56,964 bases of DNA from Streptomyces populi. GTDB lineage: Bacteria > Actinomycetota > Actinomycetes > Streptomycetales > Streptomycetaceae. The stretch's first letter is position 1. Each line of letters starts with the position of its first letter. Shown in pieces: positions 15,177-25,243 of the stretch. The notes under the pieces were generated by a model. It was given only the letters and a program-made list of their open reading frames with translations, did no database searches and was not told the DNA's origin. The position numbers and the translations under genes are program-made. The stretch is taken from the NCBI RefSeq assembly GCF_002911015.1, contig NZ_KZ626892.1, positions 1 through 56,964 on the forward strand. Reading direction: 5' to 3'.

Positions 15177-17909
15177 TCACGGCAGCGGCTGTTCCGCCCA
15201 GATGACCTTGCCCCCGGGCGTGTAGCGGGTGCCCCAGCGGTCGGTGAGCTGGGCGACCAGGAACAGCCCACGTCCTCCCTCGTCCGTCGTCGCCGCGTAC
15301 CGCAGGTGCGGTGAGGTGCTGCTGCCGTCGAAGACCTCGCAGATCAGCGCCCGGTCCAGCAGCATGCGGACCTCGATGGGCCCGTTGCCGTAGCGGATCG
15401 CGTTGGTCACCAGCTCGCTGAGGATCAGCTCCGTGGTGAACGCCATCTCGTCGAGTCCCCACCGCGCCAGCTGCCGGCTGACCGAGGCACGCACCTCGCC
15501 GACGGCGGCCGGTTCGGGCGGCACGTCCCACGAGGCGATCCGGTCGGCGCCGAGGGCACGGGTGCGTGCCACGATCAGGGCGATGTCGTCGCTCGGCCGG
15601 GCCGGCAGCAGGGCGTTCAGAACGGCCTGGCAGATGTCGTCCGGCGAGCGGTCGGCTCCGGCCAGCGCCGTGCGCAGCAGTTCGAGCCCGACGTCGATGT
15701 CCCGTTTCCGGTCCTCGACCAGGCCGTCCGTGTAGAGCACCAGCCGGCTGCCCTCCGCCAGTTCCAGTTCGGCCGTCTCGAAGGGCAGACCACCCAGACC
15801 GAGCGGCGGACCGGCCGGTACGTCGGGGAAATCGACGCTGCCGTCCGGACGGATCACCGCAGGCGGCGGGTGTCCGGCGCGGGCGACGGTGCAGCGCCGG
15901 GTCGTCGGATCGTAGACGGCGTACACACAGGTGGCGCCCGTGACGGCGGCCCTGCTGTCCTCCGGGAGCTCGTCCTGGTCGATACGCCCGACCAGTTCGT
16001 CCAGAAGGGCGAGCAGTTCGTCGGGCGGCAGGTCGAGCGCGGAGAAGTTGTGGACCGCCGTGCGCAGCCGGCCCATCGTCGCGGCGGCCAGCAGCCCGTG
16101 GCCGACGACATCGCCGACGACGACCGCGACCCGGGCGCCGGGCAGCGGCAGCACGTCGAACCAGTCGCCGCCCACCCCCGCCTGCGCCGGCAGATAGCGG
16201 TAGGCGAGGTCGAGGGCGCTCTGGTCGGGGAGCGTGCGCGGCAGCAGACTCCGCTGCAGGGTCACGGCCATCGTGTGTTCGCGCGTGTAGCGGCGGGCGT
16301 TGTCGATGGAGACCGCCGCCCGGGCGACCAGTTCCTCGGCCAGGGCCAGGTCGTCCCCGTCGAAGGGGTCGGGCTTCTCGGAGCGCCAGAAGTTGACCAC
16401 GCCCATGACCAGCGGCCCGACCCGCAGGGGCACGGTGATCAGGGAGTGGATCCCGTAGTCGACGACCCGGGCGGTGCGCCGCGGGTCCTGGGCCAGCCAG
16501 CCCGGGGCGCCGCCGAGATCGGGCTCGACCACGGCCTCCCCGGTGCGCAGGCTGTGGGCCTGGGGCGTGGTGGGGACGAAGCCGATGTGCTCGCCGACCG
16601 GATAGAGCGGCGCGTCCTCGCGGATGCCGCCGGAGGCGGTGCGGCGCAGGCCGGTGCCCGCGTCCGGCTCCTGCCCGTTCAGCACGGCGTCGGCCAGGTC
16701 CACGGTGACGAAGTCGGCGAACCGGGGAACCGTGACCGCCGTCAGCTCCTCGGCCGTCCTGGTGACGTCCAGGCTCGTGCCGATGCGCACGCCGGCGTCG
16801 TAGAGGAGCCTGAGCCGTTCGCGGGCGATGTCCGCGCGGCCGGAGAGCGCCCGCAGTTCCGTGGAGTCACGGAGCGTGGCGACGCTGCCGACCGGTCCGT
16901 CGCGCAGGTGTGTGGGCCGCTGGTTGACCGCGAGGAGCCGCTCCCCGACGAGGTGCACCTCGTCGGTGGCGACGCGCCCCGAGGCCAGCAGTTCGGCGGT
17001 GCCCGGGTCCAGGCCGAGTCGCTGCACGTGCTGTCCCTCGGCGTCCGCGGGCAGGTCGAGCAGACGGTTCGCCTCGTCGTTGGCCAGGAGCAGCTGTCCC
17101 TCCGCGCCGACGATGATCACTCCTTCCCGGACGGAGTGCAGCACGGCGTCGTGGTGCTCGTACATGCGGGTCATCTCGTACGGGCCGAGGCCGTGTGTCT
17201 GGCGCAGCAGGCGCCGGCTCACCAGCGCGGTGCTCGCGGTCGCGAGGGCGAGGGCCACCGCGGCGGCGCCCAGCAGGAGCGGGAGCTGGTGGTCGGCGGC
17301 GCCGCCCACGTTCTTCGTGGTGATGCCGGCCGACACCATGCCGACGACCCTGCCGTCGGGAGCCCTGACCGGGACGGTGGCCTGCACCAGCGGCCCGAGC
17401 GTCCCGTTGACCTGCTCGGTGACGGAGTGGCCGGCCAGGACCGGTGCGGTGGTCCCGATGAACTTCTTGCCGATCCGGTCGGGCTTGGGGTGGGTGTAGC
17501 GGATCGCGTCGGTGTTCATCACGACGATGAAGTCCACGTCCGACGCCTTGCGGGCGGCTTCGGCGCTGGGCTGCAACAGGGCCGTGGGGTGGGGGGAGCC
17601 GAGGGCCGCACGCGTGCCCGGCGCGTTGGCGAAGGTCTCCGCGACGGCGAGCGAGCGGTTGCGGGCCTCCTGGGTGCTGTCGTGCCGCACCTGGAGCACC
17701 AGCGCGACCACCGCGGCGATGACCAGGAGCAGCACGATCACCACTTGCAGGACGAACACCTGTCCGGCGACGCTGCGCCCGCCGAGGGCGGAACGCAGTC
17801 CGGTGGACGGGCCGTGCCCGTGCTTGCCGTCGTGTGACCCACGCTGGTGGTGCGCTGTACCGGGGCGGCGGGTCGACTGAGCCCGGGTTCGACCCAATAG
17901 TCCGACCAT
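15177..17909 (-). CDS. Membrane sensor: sCache-PAS-GAF-SpoIIE phosphatase-HATPase
   Basis: A 910-residue multidomain regulator. TM1 is near residues 50-72 (FVLQVVIVLLLVIAAVVALV). An extracytoplasmic CitA/DcuS-like cache domain follows, with IRYTHPKPDRIGKKF and VRAPDGRVVGMVSAGI. TM2 is near 190-215, then PAS (VLHSVREGVIIVG), GAF (~365-540), SpoIIE/PP2C with all metal motifs (GVGGDWFDV, VVGDVVGHG, YTDGLVEDR, PSDDIAL) and a C-terminal anti-sigma kinase (ILSELVTNAIRYGNG). Phosphatase and kinase in one chain suggest a self-contained switch, sensing a small anionic ligand outside and setting the state of a STAS partner. The ATG has a weak ribosome site. Confidence 0.9.
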   Translation of the reverse strand: MVGLLGRTRAQSTRRPGTAHHQRGSHDGKHGHGPSTGLRSALGGRSVAGQVFVLQVVIVLLLVIAAVVALVLQVRHDSTQEARNRSLAVAETFANAPGTRAALGSPHPTALLQPSAEAARKASDVDFIVVMNTDAIRYTHPKPDRIGKKFIGTTAPVLAGHSVTEQVNGTLGPLVQATVPVRAPDGRVVGMVSAGITTKNVGGAADHQLPLLLGAAAVALALATASTALVSRRLLRQTHGLGPYEMTRMYEHHDAVLHSVREGVIIVGAEGQLLLANDEANRLLDLPADAEGQHVQRLGLDPGTAELLASGRVATDEVHLVGERLLAVNQRPTHLRDGPVGSVATLRDSTELRALSGRADIARERLRLLYDAGVRIGTSLDVTRTAEELTAVTVPRFADFVTVDLADAVLNGQEPDAGTGLRRTASGGIREDAPLYPVGEHIGFVPTTPQAHSLRTGEAVVEPDLGGAPGWLAQDPRRTARVVDYGIHSLITVPLRVGPLVMGVVNFWRSEKPDPFDGDDLALAEELVARAAVSIDNARRYTREHTMAVTLQRSLLPRTLPDQSALDLAYRYLPAQAGVGGDWFDVLPLPGARVAVVVGDVVGHGLLAAATMGRLRTAVHNFSALDLPPDELLALLDELVGRIDQDELPEDSRAAVTGATCVYAVYDPTTRRCTVARAGHPPPAVIRPDGSVDFPDVPAGPPLGLGGLPFETAELELAEGSRLVLYTDGLVEDRKRDIDVGLELLRTALAGADRSPDDICQAVLNALLPARPSDDIALIVARTRALGADRIASWDVPPEPAAVGEVRASVSRQLARWGLDEMAFTTELILSELVTNAIRYGNGPIEVRMLLDRALICEVFDGSSTSPHLRYAATTDEGGRGLFLVAQLTDRWGTRYTPGGKVIWAEQPLP

Positions 17910-18097
17910 GTGCTATGTCTACACTGCCCGGCGCCCGGTGGCGAGGGGCGTCACGCACGGTGAGCGGTCGCCGTCCGGCTCGCGGGGTGGTCCGGCGCGG
18001 ACGACACTACTCGCGGGTACTGGACGCATGATGGAGACATAGTGCCCATTGCCTGCATTTATCTGCCCGCATTCATCGCTTCGGCTCGGAGGCCCTG

Positions 18098-18334
18098 ATG
18101 AAGACCGTGGACCGCTACCGGCTGACCTTCACCCACCCCGGCCCGGACGCGCGCATGGTGACGGACGAGGTGGTCGTCGAACGGACGAGTGCCAACGGAC
18201 CGGGCGGCCACCCGGTGTACAGCGATCCCACCGGCATCCTGCGCGCCGAGATCAGTCCGGCGGGCGAGGTCCGGATGCTGGCCAGCGGCGCCTACCAGTC
18301 GCCGATCAACCCGGCCGTCGAACCGCTTTCCTGA
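18098..18334 (+). CDS. Small conserved streptomycete protein (DUF6296-like)
   Basis: A 78-residue cytoplasmic protein with GGAGG 5 nt before ATG 18098. NGPGGHPVYSDPTGILRAE and GEVRMLASGAYQ resemble a small family I associate with DUF6296 in streptomycetes; the family assignment is from memory. No function is known. Its 3' end overlaps the GNAT gene on the other strand by 43 bp. Confidence 0.65.
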   Translation: MKTVDRYRLTFTHPGPDARMVTDEVVVERTSANGPGGHPVYSDPTGILRAEISPAGEVRMLASGAYQSPINPAVEPLS

Positions 18335-18852
18335 CCGGTCGCGCGCCCGGCCGGGCGCGCGGTGCCGGTGTCCGTGAGGTCCCGCGCGAAGCGGAGGCCC
18401 GGACGCCCGTTCAGCTCGATGTCGCCGGTGACGAGGAATCCGGTGCGGGCCAGGACCGTCCGGGACGCGCCGTTGTCGACGGTCGTGCGAGCGCGCAGGG
18501 CGTTCAGGCCGTACGCGCTCGTGGCGAGGGCGCACATCTCCCGTACGGCGGCCGTGGCGAGCCCCTGGCCCGTCGCCCTCTCGGCGACGCGGTATCCGAG
18601 GTCGGCCGAACCGTGCGCCACGTCGACCAGGTTGATCCGGGCCAGCACCGCGCCGGCGTCGTCCACCACGAGGTGGAAGTGGGCCAGTCCCGTGGCCTGT
18701 TCGTCCAGGCGTTCGCGAAGGACGGCGTCGAACCGGTCGAAGAAGGCGTCGCCGCGGTCGGGGATCGTCGCGGCGAAATAGGCGCGGTTCTCCCGCTCGA
18801 ACGAGAGCAGCGCGGGCGCGTGGTCGGGACGGAGGCGTTCGATCCGGGGCAT
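18292..18852 (-). CDS. GNAT-family N-acetyltransferase (RimJ/RimL type)
   Basis: A 186-residue acetyltransferase. RINLVDVAHGSADLGYRV is strand 4, and RATGQGLATAAVREMCALA carries the acetyl-CoA pyrophosphate loop (Q/RxxGxG/A). NALRARTTVDNGASRTVLARTGF is the usual GNAT end with Asn and the 'S..vl.r.GF' helix. It could acetylate a ribosomal protein N-terminus, an amino sugar or an antibiotic. A GTG start 3 nt upstream is equally possible. The 3' end overlaps 18098-18334. Confidence 0.87.
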   Translation of the reverse strand: MPRIERLRPDHAPALLSFERENRAYFAATIPDRGDAFFDRFDAVLRERLDEQATGLAHFHLVVDDAGAVLARINLVDVAHGSADLGYRVAERATGQGLATAAVREMCALATSAYGLNALRARTTVDNGASRTVLARTGFLVTGDIELNGRPGLRFARDLTDTGTARPAGRATGQESGSTAGLIGDW

Positions 18853-18968
18853 CACGCCATGCTAGGTACCCGCGAGGGCCGGGGCACGCGGTTTTCCCTC
18901 GAGCGCCAGGAGGCCGCCGGGGACGGGGCCGGGTGCGCGAGGGGCGGCCCCGGCCCTCGTGGACATCC

Positions 18969-21212
18969 CTAGGGATGGTCACCCTCCGGGTCGATGTGCG
19001 GGAGGATCCGGTCCAGCCAGCGCGGTGACCACCAGGCACGGGGCCCGAGCAGGGTCATCACCGCCGGAACCATCAGGAGCCGTACGACCGTCGCGTCGAT
19101 CAGCACGCTCACCGCGAGTCCGAGACCGAGCATCTTGACCACGATGTTGTCGCTGACGATGAACGCGGCGAAGACGCTCATCATGATCAGGGCCGCGCAG
19201 GTGATCACCCGGGCGGTGATCTCCAGGGCGTGCGCGACGCTCGCCTTGGCGTCCCCGCTGCGCAGCCAGAACTCGTGGACGCGCGACAGCAGGAAGATCT
19301 CGTAGTCCATGCTGAGCCCGAAGATGATCGCGAACATCATCATCGGCACGTAGCTCTCGATGGGCACCTTGCCCGACACCCCGAGCGCCGGGCCGCCCCA
19401 GCCCCACTGGAAGACGGCGACGACGACACCGTAGGAGGCGGCGATGGACAGCACGTTGAGGATCGCCGCCTTGAGTGCGACGAGCAGCCCGCGGAAGACG
19501 ATCAGGATGATGATGAAGGCGAGCCCGACCACCACCGCGATGATGAGCGGCAGCCGGCTCGAGACGATGTTGCGGAAGTCGACCTGGGCGGCCGTCGTGC
19601 CCGTGACGTAGCCCTTGGCGGAGTACCCGGCCACGGCCTCGGGCAGGGTGTCGTCCACCAGCCGGTTCGTCAGGTCCGTGGTGTCCTGGTTCTGCGGGGA
19701 CACCTTGGAGTAGACGGTGCCCACCAGCACGTCTCCGTCCTTGGTGGCCGTCAGGGGGGTGACCACGGCCGCCCCCGACACCCCGCTGACCGTCTTCTGA
19801 GCCTGGGACGCCAGCGCGGAACGCTTGTCCGAGGGCACGTTCGTCTGGTCGATGACGACCGTCAGCGGGCCGTTGGAGCCGGGGCCGAAGGAGTCCGACA
19901 TGATGTCGAACGCCCGCCGGTCCGTGAACGACGTGGGGTCGGCGCCGTCACCGATGTGCCCGAGCTGGATGGTGAACACGGGAATGGCCAGCACGCACAC
20001 CGTGACGAGGCCGCCGGTCAGGAACCGCCAGGGATGCCGCTCGACGCGCTGCGCGTAGCGGTGCCAGGTGCCGGTGACCGGCTCCCCGGGCTCGGCGTTC
20101 GTCTCCGCGACCGGGGTGCGCACGTGGTAGCGGTCGATGCGCCTGCCGATGAGCCCGAGCAGGGCGGGTACGAGCGTCAGCGCGCCGGCCACCGCGGAGA
20201 CCACGGTGATGGCCGCCGCGAGGCCGAGCTTGCTGATGAACGTGACCCCGGAGACCGACAGTCCGGCCAGGGCGATGATGACGGTGCAGCCCGAGACGAG
20301 GACGGCCCGTCCGCTGGTGGTGGTGGCCCGGCCCGCGGCCCGCACCGGATCGGCGCCGTTGATGAGGTTCTGCCGGTGGCGCGTGATCAGGAACAGGGCG
20401 TAGTCGATGCCGACGCCCAGACCGATCATGGTGGCGAGCGTGGGTGACACGGTCGCGAAGGTCGTCGCGGCGGCGACCAGGCCGAGGATGGCGAGCCCGC
20501 CCACGACGCTGACCAGGGCGGTCACCAGCGGCAGGCCCGCCGCGATGACACTGCCGAACCCGACGAGCAGGACGATGATCGCCACCGCGAACCCGATCAG
20601 CTCGCTGATCCTGTCGTTCGCCGCGGGTCGGGCCAGTTCGCCCAGCGGGCCGCCGTACTCGACGTCGACCCCCGCTGACCGCAGCGGCTGGACGGCCTTG
20701 TCCACGCCGTGGAGGTAGTCGTCGCCCAGGGTCGAGGGCTGCACGTCGAAGCGGACCGTGATGTAGCCGGTCTTCCCGTCGCTGGACAGCGGTCCGACGT
20801 TCTGCTGCTGGGACTGCCCCGAGGGCGGCTGGGACCCGGGCGGCGGCAGCGGGTTCTGCGCCGACAGGACGTGCGGCAGCTTCTCCAGGGAGCTGACGGT
20901 CTGGCTCATCTGGGAACTCAGGTCGGTCAGTGGCTTCTGCGTGTCGCGCATGACGATCTGGCTGCTGTAACCGCCCGCCGCCGGATCGTGCTCCTTGAGG
21001 ACGTTCAGCCCCGTCGTGGACTGCACGCCCGGCAGCGAGAAGTTGTCCGAGTACTGTCCGCCGAACGAGTGGTTCAGCGCCTGGAGCACGCCGAGCGCGA
21101 CCAGCCACGCCACGATGACGATCACGAAATGGCGGGCGCACCACTCGCCCAGCCGCTGCAGGACCCCGGGCCTGGTCCGCCCGCTGGCCGAGGGGGCTTG
21201 TGACGCCGACAT
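18969..21212 (-). CDS. MMPL-family RND transporter
   Basis: A 747-residue membrane protein with the MmpL architecture: TM1 (HFVIVIVAWLVALGVLQAL), a periplasmic domain, five TMs including FAVAIIVLLVGFGSVIAAG and GLGVGIDYALFLITRHRQ, a second periplasmic domain, and five more TMs with FGLSMDYEIFLLSRVHEFW. The GxDYxxF signatures of both halves carry the proton-relay Asp-Tyr pairs. ATG 21212 has AGGAG 6 nt upstream; the longer frame to 21365 has none. It probably exports a lipid or polyketide. No regulator is adjacent. Confidence 0.93.
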   Translation of the reverse strand: MSASQAPSASGRTRPGVLQRLGEWCARHFVIVIVAWLVALGVLQALNHSFGGQYSDNFSLPGVQSTTGLNVLKEHDPAAGGYSSQIVMRDTQKPLTDLSSQMSQTVSSLEKLPHVLSAQNPLPPPGSQPPSGQSQQQNVGPLSSDGKTGYITVRFDVQPSTLGDDYLHGVDKAVQPLRSAGVDVEYGGPLGELARPAANDRISELIGFAVAIIVLLVGFGSVIAAGLPLVTALVSVVGGLAILGLVAAATTFATVSPTLATMIGLGVGIDYALFLITRHRQNLINGADPVRAAGRATTTSGRAVLVSGCTVIIALAGLSVSGVTFISKLGLAAAITVVSAVAGALTLVPALLGLIGRRIDRYHVRTPVAETNAEPGEPVTGTWHRYAQRVERHPWRFLTGGLVTVCVLAIPVFTIQLGHIGDGADPTSFTDRRAFDIMSDSFGPGSNGPLTVVIDQTNVPSDKRSALASQAQKTVSGVSGAAVVTPLTATKDGDVLVGTVYSKVSPQNQDTTDLTNRLVDDTLPEAVAGYSAKGYVTGTTAAQVDFRNIVSSRLPLIIAVVVGLAFIIILIVFRGLLVALKAAILNVLSIAASYGVVVAVFQWGWGGPALGVSGKVPIESYVPMMMFAIIFGLSMDYEIFLLSRVHEFWLRSGDAKASVAHALEITARVITCAALIMMSVFAAFIVSDNIVVKMLGLGLAVSVLIDATVVRLLMVPAVMTLLGPRAWWSPRWLDRILPHIDPEGDHP

Positions 21213-21397
21213 GGGCAGCTCCTGATCGAGGACAATTCCTCCGACTTCGTCATTAAACGATGCGACGATCATCGCGGCCCGGCGGGAACCGCGGCGCTTC
21301 TTCGCCGTGCGGCGGTCCGGGAGCTGTCGATCCGGCCGGTGCCCGTTCGTTCGGTCGGTGGACACCGGTACCGGGCCGGTCCGGAGCGAAGGCTGTG

Positions 21398-22249
21398 ATG
21401 GGGATGCGCGAGGTGCGGACGCTGCTGGAGGGACGCGGGCTGGTCGAGTCGCCGCGCTGGCACGGGGACCGGCTGTACTTCTCCGACTGGACCGCGGGCG
21501 AGGTCGTCGCCCTCGATCCGGAGGACGGTCGCACCGAGGTGGTCGCGCGGGTGGCGTCGCTGCCGCTGTGCACCGACCGGCACCCCGACGGGGACATGCT
21601 GATCGTCTCCTCGGCGGACGGTCTGCTGCTCCGCCGGGAGTCCGGCGGCTCCCTGACCACGTACGCGGATCTGGGCCGGCCCGGCTGGAACGACATCGTG
21701 GTCGACGGACGCGGAAACGCCTATGTCGACCGGGCCGGGTCCGATCCGGTGAGGGGCGAGGCGTTCGAGCCCGGCTCGGTCTCGCTCGTCACCCCGGACG
21801 GTTCGGTGCGCGAGGTGGCCGACGACATCGCGTTCCCCAACGGGATGGCCGTGACACCCGACGGCTCCACCCTGATCGTCGCCGACTCCTACCGGCACGC
21901 CCTGGTCGCCTTCGGCATCGGTCCGGACGGCGCCCTGTCGGACCGTCGTGTCTGGGCCGGGCTGGGGGAGGGCACCCCGGACGGCATCTGCGTCGACGCG
22001 CGGAACGCGGTCTGGTACGCCGACGTGCCGGGCCGGTGCTGTGTGCGCGTCGCCGAGGGAGGTGCCGTGCTGGACCGGGTGGACCTCGACCGCGGCGGCT
22101 TCGCCTGCGTCCTGGGCGGTCACGACAGGAGGACGCTGTTCGTCGTGGCCGCCGCGTGGCGCGGTATGACGGAGCCCGGACTGGTGACGCCCGGATCCGG
22201 CCGGGTGCTCGCCGTCCGGGTCGAGGTGCCGGGAGCGGGCCGGCCCTGA
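21398..22249 (+). CDS. SMP-30/gluconolactonase-like beta-propeller protein
   Basis: A 283-residue six-bladed beta-propeller of the SMP-30/LRE family. LVESPRWHGDRLYFSDWTAG contains the metal-binding Glu, RPGWNDIVVDGRGNAYVDR the Asn, FPNGMAVTPDGSTLIVADSY the next Asn, and GTPDGICVDARNAVWYADV the Asp. The complete metal set suggests active lactonase. ATG 21398 is chosen by homology; the upstream frame to 21260 adds a low-complexity leader. It is divergent from the MMPL gene. Confidence 0.9.
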   Translation: MGMREVRTLLEGRGLVESPRWHGDRLYFSDWTAGEVVALDPEDGRTEVVARVASLPLCTDRHPDGDMLIVSSADGLLLRRESGGSLTTYADLGRPGWNDIVVDGRGNAYVDRAGSDPVRGEAFEPGSVSLVTPDGSVREVADDIAFPNGMAVTPDGSTLIVADSYRHALVAFGIGPDGALSDRRVWAGLGEGTPDGICVDARNAVWYADVPGRCCVRVAEGGAVLDRVDLDRGGFACVLGGHDRRTLFVVAAAWRGMTEPGLVTPGSGRVLAVRVEVPGAGRP

Positions 22250-22736
22250 CACGGTCGTCACCGGGCCGCCGCACGGTCGTACCCGCCGGCGCGCCGCCGT
22301 CGCTCCACCGTCCGGTCTTCGTGCCGCCGTCCGGTCTTCGTGCCGCCGGTGTCTGGCGCGAACCGGGTGCCGTGCGGCACGGTGGGGACCCGTGCGGCAC
22401 GTGCCGCGAGGCCGACGCCGTGAACTGCCCTTCGTGCCAGGCGTGTTGTGCGGTGATCGCCCCGTCGGGCGGTGGACTCCGGTGGATCGGGCCCTGGAAC
22501 ACGGCGCGCGGCGGGGGTTTCGGCGCGCGGGCGTAGGGATAACCCTCGATCGCCCCCGAGTTCGTGTCATGGCTCGGTCAAAGGTGCGATCCTTCCCACA
22601 CCTGTAGGACGGGTCGTCCATGGCCTGCCCGCAGTCGCGTTCCCGCGCGCCCCTGCTCAGCTCTTCCCGGACAGCACATCCCGTCTGCCCGGTCTGTCAC
22701 CGGCCGCCGACCGCGGCCGAAGCAGTAGGAGTACGA
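22250..22736. other. Intergenic leader of the M4 protease gene
   Basis: No gene identified. It contains the 2x19-bp repeat at 22308-22345 and a 14-bp palindrome GCGGCACGTGCCGC (22394-22407). The protease promoter should lie near 22540-22700 but no clear hexamers were found. Confidence 0.45.
22308..22345. repeat. 2 x 19-bp tandem repeat
   Basis: CCGTCCGGTCTTCGTGCCG twice in tandem, exact, in the gap between the SMP-30 and protease genes. Confidence 0.85.
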
Positions 22737-25130
22737 GTGAGACGTTTCCCCCGTCAGGCGACCGCGGCCGGAGCCCTGGTGGCCTCCGCCGCGCTGCTGA
22801 CCGTCGGCATACAGACGGTACCGGCAGTCGCCAAGCCCTCCCCCCACACAACCCCCCTGCGCACGGGGGGACTCGAGGCCAAGCTCACCCCGGCCCAGCA
22901 CGCGGCGCTGCTGACGAAGGCATCGAAGCAGACCACCGCGACCGCCGGCACCCTGGGCCTCGGCTCGAAGGAGAAGCTGGTCGTCAAGGACGTCGTCAAG
23001 GACAACGACGGCACCCTGCACACCCGTTACGAGCGCACCTACGCCGGTCTCCCGGTGCTCGGCGGCGACCTCGTGGTCCACACCCCGCCGGCCTCGCAGG
23101 CCACCGGCACGGTGAGCACGACCTTCGCCAACAAGCACGCCATCAAGGTCGCGAGCACCACCGCCGCCGTCACCAAGGCGACCGCCGGAGCCCAGGCCCT
23201 CAAGGCGGCCAAGTCGCTGAAGGCCGAGAAGCCCGCGACGGACGGCGCCCGCAAGGTCGTCTGGGCCGGCACCGGCACCCCCCGGCTCGCCTGGGAGACC
23301 GTGGTCACCGGCGTCCAGGACGACGGCACGCCGAGCAAGCTGCACGTCATCACCGACGCCACCACCGGCAAGGAGATCACCCGGTACGAGGGGATCCAGA
23401 CCGGCACCGGCAACACCCAGTACAGCGGCACGGTCACGCTGAACACCACGCTGTCGGGTTCGACGTACCAGCTCACGGACTCCACCCGTGGCGGCCACAA
23501 GACGTACTCGCTGAACAACGGCACGTCCGGCACCGGCACGCTGATGACCGATGCCGACGACGTCTGGGGCACCGGCGCGGGTTCCAACACCCAGACCGCC
23601 GGCGCCGACGCCGCCTACGGCGCCCAGACGACCTGGGACTTCTACAAGAACACCTTCGGGCGCAGCGGCATCAAGAACAACGGTGTCGCCGCCTACTCGC
23701 GCGTCCACTACAGCACGGCGTACGTCAACGCCTTCTGGGACGACAGCTGCTTCTGCATGACCTACGGCGACGGCACCAGCAGCACCCACGCGCTGACCTC
23801 GCTGGACGTCGCGGGCCACGAGATGAGCCACGGCGTCACCTCCAACACCGCGGGCCTGAACTACACCGGTGAGTCCGGCGGTCTCAACGAGGCGACCTCC
23901 GACATCTTCGGCACCGGCGTGGAGTTCTACGCGGGCAACTCGACCGACGTGGGCGACTACCTCATCGGCGAGAAGATCAACATCAACGGTGACGGCACCC
24001 CGCTGCGCTACATGGACAAGCCGTCCAAGGACGGTTCCTCCGCCGACTCCTGGTACTCCGGCGTCGGCAACCTGGACGTCCACTACTCCTCGGGCCCGGC
24101 GAACCACATGTTCTACCTGCTCTCCGAGGGCAGCGGCTCCAAGACCATCAACGGCGTCACGTACAACAGCTCGACCTCAGACGGTGTCGCCGTCGCGGGC
24201 ATCGGCCGCGCCGCCGCCCTGCAGATCTGGTACAAGGCGCTGACGACGTACATGACGTCGACCACCAACTACGCGGGCGCCCGCACCGCCGCGCTGAACG
24301 CCGCGACCGCGCTGTACGGCGCCAGCTCCACCCAGTACGCGGGTGTGGCGAACGCCTTCGCGGGCATCGCCGTCGGCGGTCACGTCACCCCGCCGAGCAG
24401 CGGTGTGACCGTCACCAACCCGGGCAGCCAGTCCTCCACCGTCGGCACCGCGGTGAGCCTGCAGATCTCGGCCAGCAGCACCAACAGCGGCTCGCTCACG
24501 TACTCCGCGAGCGGCCTGCCCGCCGGCCTGTCGATCAGCAGCTCCACCGGGGCGATCACCGGGACGCCGACCACCGCCGGGACGTACAGCACCACGGTGA
24601 CCGTCACGGACAGCACCGGGGCGACCGGCACCGCGTCCTTCACCTGGACCGTCAGCTCCTCCGGTGGCGGCGGCACCTGCACCTCGGCGCAGCTGCTCGG
24701 CAACGCCGGCTTCGAGTCCGGCAACACCACCTGGACCGCGAGCAGCGGCGTCATCACCAACGACACCGACCAGGCGGCCCACGGCGGCTCGTACAAGGCC
24801 TGGCTGGACGGCTACGGCTCCACGCACACCGACACGCTCTCGCAGTCGGTGACCATCCCCAGCGGCTGCAAGGCCTCGTTCACCTTCTACCTGCACATCG
24901 ACACCGCGGAGACCACCACCAGCTCGCAGTACGACAAGCTGACGGTCACCGCCGGTTCGACCACGCTGGCCACGTACTCCAACCTCAACAAGGCCACGGG
25001 GTACAGCCAGAAGACCTTCGACCTGTCCTCGTTCGCCGGGTCCACCGTGACCATCAAGTTCAGCGGTGTCGAGGACTCCTCCCTGCAGACCAGCTTCGTC
25101 GTGGACGACACCGCCGTGACGACCAGCTGA
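22737..25130 (+). CDS. Secreted M4 (thermolysin-family) metalloprotease
   Basis: A 797-residue extracellular protease. GTG 22737 has AGGAG 5 nt upstream. It begins with a Sec signal peptide (FPRQATAAGALVASAALL), then an FTP/PepSY propeptide (to about 215). The M4 catalytic domain has HEMSH (361-365) and the third zinc ligand E385 in GGLNEATSD, 20 residues on as in thermolysin. VHYSSGPANH holds the transition-state His. C-terminal additions are a He_PIG-type Ig domain (GLPAGLSISSSTGAITGTP) and a jelly-roll domain (LLGNAGFESGN to the end) that probably binds a polymer or surface. GC3-rich codon use agrees with the neighbours. Confidence 0.95.
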   Translation: MRRFPRQATAAGALVASAALLTVGIQTVPAVAKPSPHTTPLRTGGLEAKLTPAQHAALLTKASKQTTATAGTLGLGSKEKLVVKDVVKDNDGTLHTRYERTYAGLPVLGGDLVVHTPPASQATGTVSTTFANKHAIKVASTTAAVTKATAGAQALKAAKSLKAEKPATDGARKVVWAGTGTPRLAWETVVTGVQDDGTPSKLHVITDATTGKEITRYEGIQTGTGNTQYSGTVTLNTTLSGSTYQLTDSTRGGHKTYSLNNGTSGTGTLMTDADDVWGTGAGSNTQTAGADAAYGAQTTWDFYKNTFGRSGIKNNGVAAYSRVHYSTAYVNAFWDDSCFCMTYGDGTSSTHALTSLDVAGHEMSHGVTSNTAGLNYTGESGGLNEATSDIFGTGVEFYAGNSTDVGDYLIGEKININGDGTPLRYMDKPSKDGSSADSWYSGVGNLDVHYSSGPANHMFYLLSEGSGSKTINGVTYNSSTSDGVAVAGIGRAAALQIWYKALTTYMTSTTNYAGARTAALNAATALYGASSTQYAGVANAFAGIAVGGHVTPPSSGVTVTNPGSQSSTVGTAVSLQISASSTNSGSLTYSASGLPAGLSISSSTGAITGTPTTAGTYSTTVTVTDSTGATGTASFTWTVSSSGGGGTCTSAQLLGNAGFESGNTTWTASSGVITNDTDQAAHGGSYKAWLDGYGSTHTDTLSQSVTIPSGCKASFTFYLHIDTAETTTSSQYDKLTVTAGSTTLATYSNLNKATGYSQKTFDLSSFAGSTVTIKFSGVEDSSLQTSFVVDDTAVTTS

Positions 25131-25190
25131 CCTTCGGCACCCGGATCCCCCCACAGGCAGTACCCGGAATTCCCCCCACAACGGCCGCGG

Positions 25191-25222
25191 CGGGGGGGGG
25201 CCCCGGGGGGGGGCCCCCCCCC
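25191..25222. terminator. C/G homopolymer hairpin between convergent genes
   Basis: Directly after CG the sequence is G9-C4-G9-C9. The outer G9 and C9 can pair, and the middle C4/G9 can also pair. It lies between the convergent protease and Sua5/YciO genes, so termination in both directions is plausible. Long pure G and C runs are also prone to sequencing error, so the exact run lengths are doubtful. Confidence 0.5.
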
Positions 25223-25243
25223 GCCCCACGCCGCTCTGCGGGG

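Noticed and set aside
22363..22536. A Cys-rich frame (CGTC...CPSCQACC) upstream of the protease gene
   Set aside because: Only a GTG without ribosome site could start it, and no neighbouring context supports a zinc-finger protein. Probably chance.
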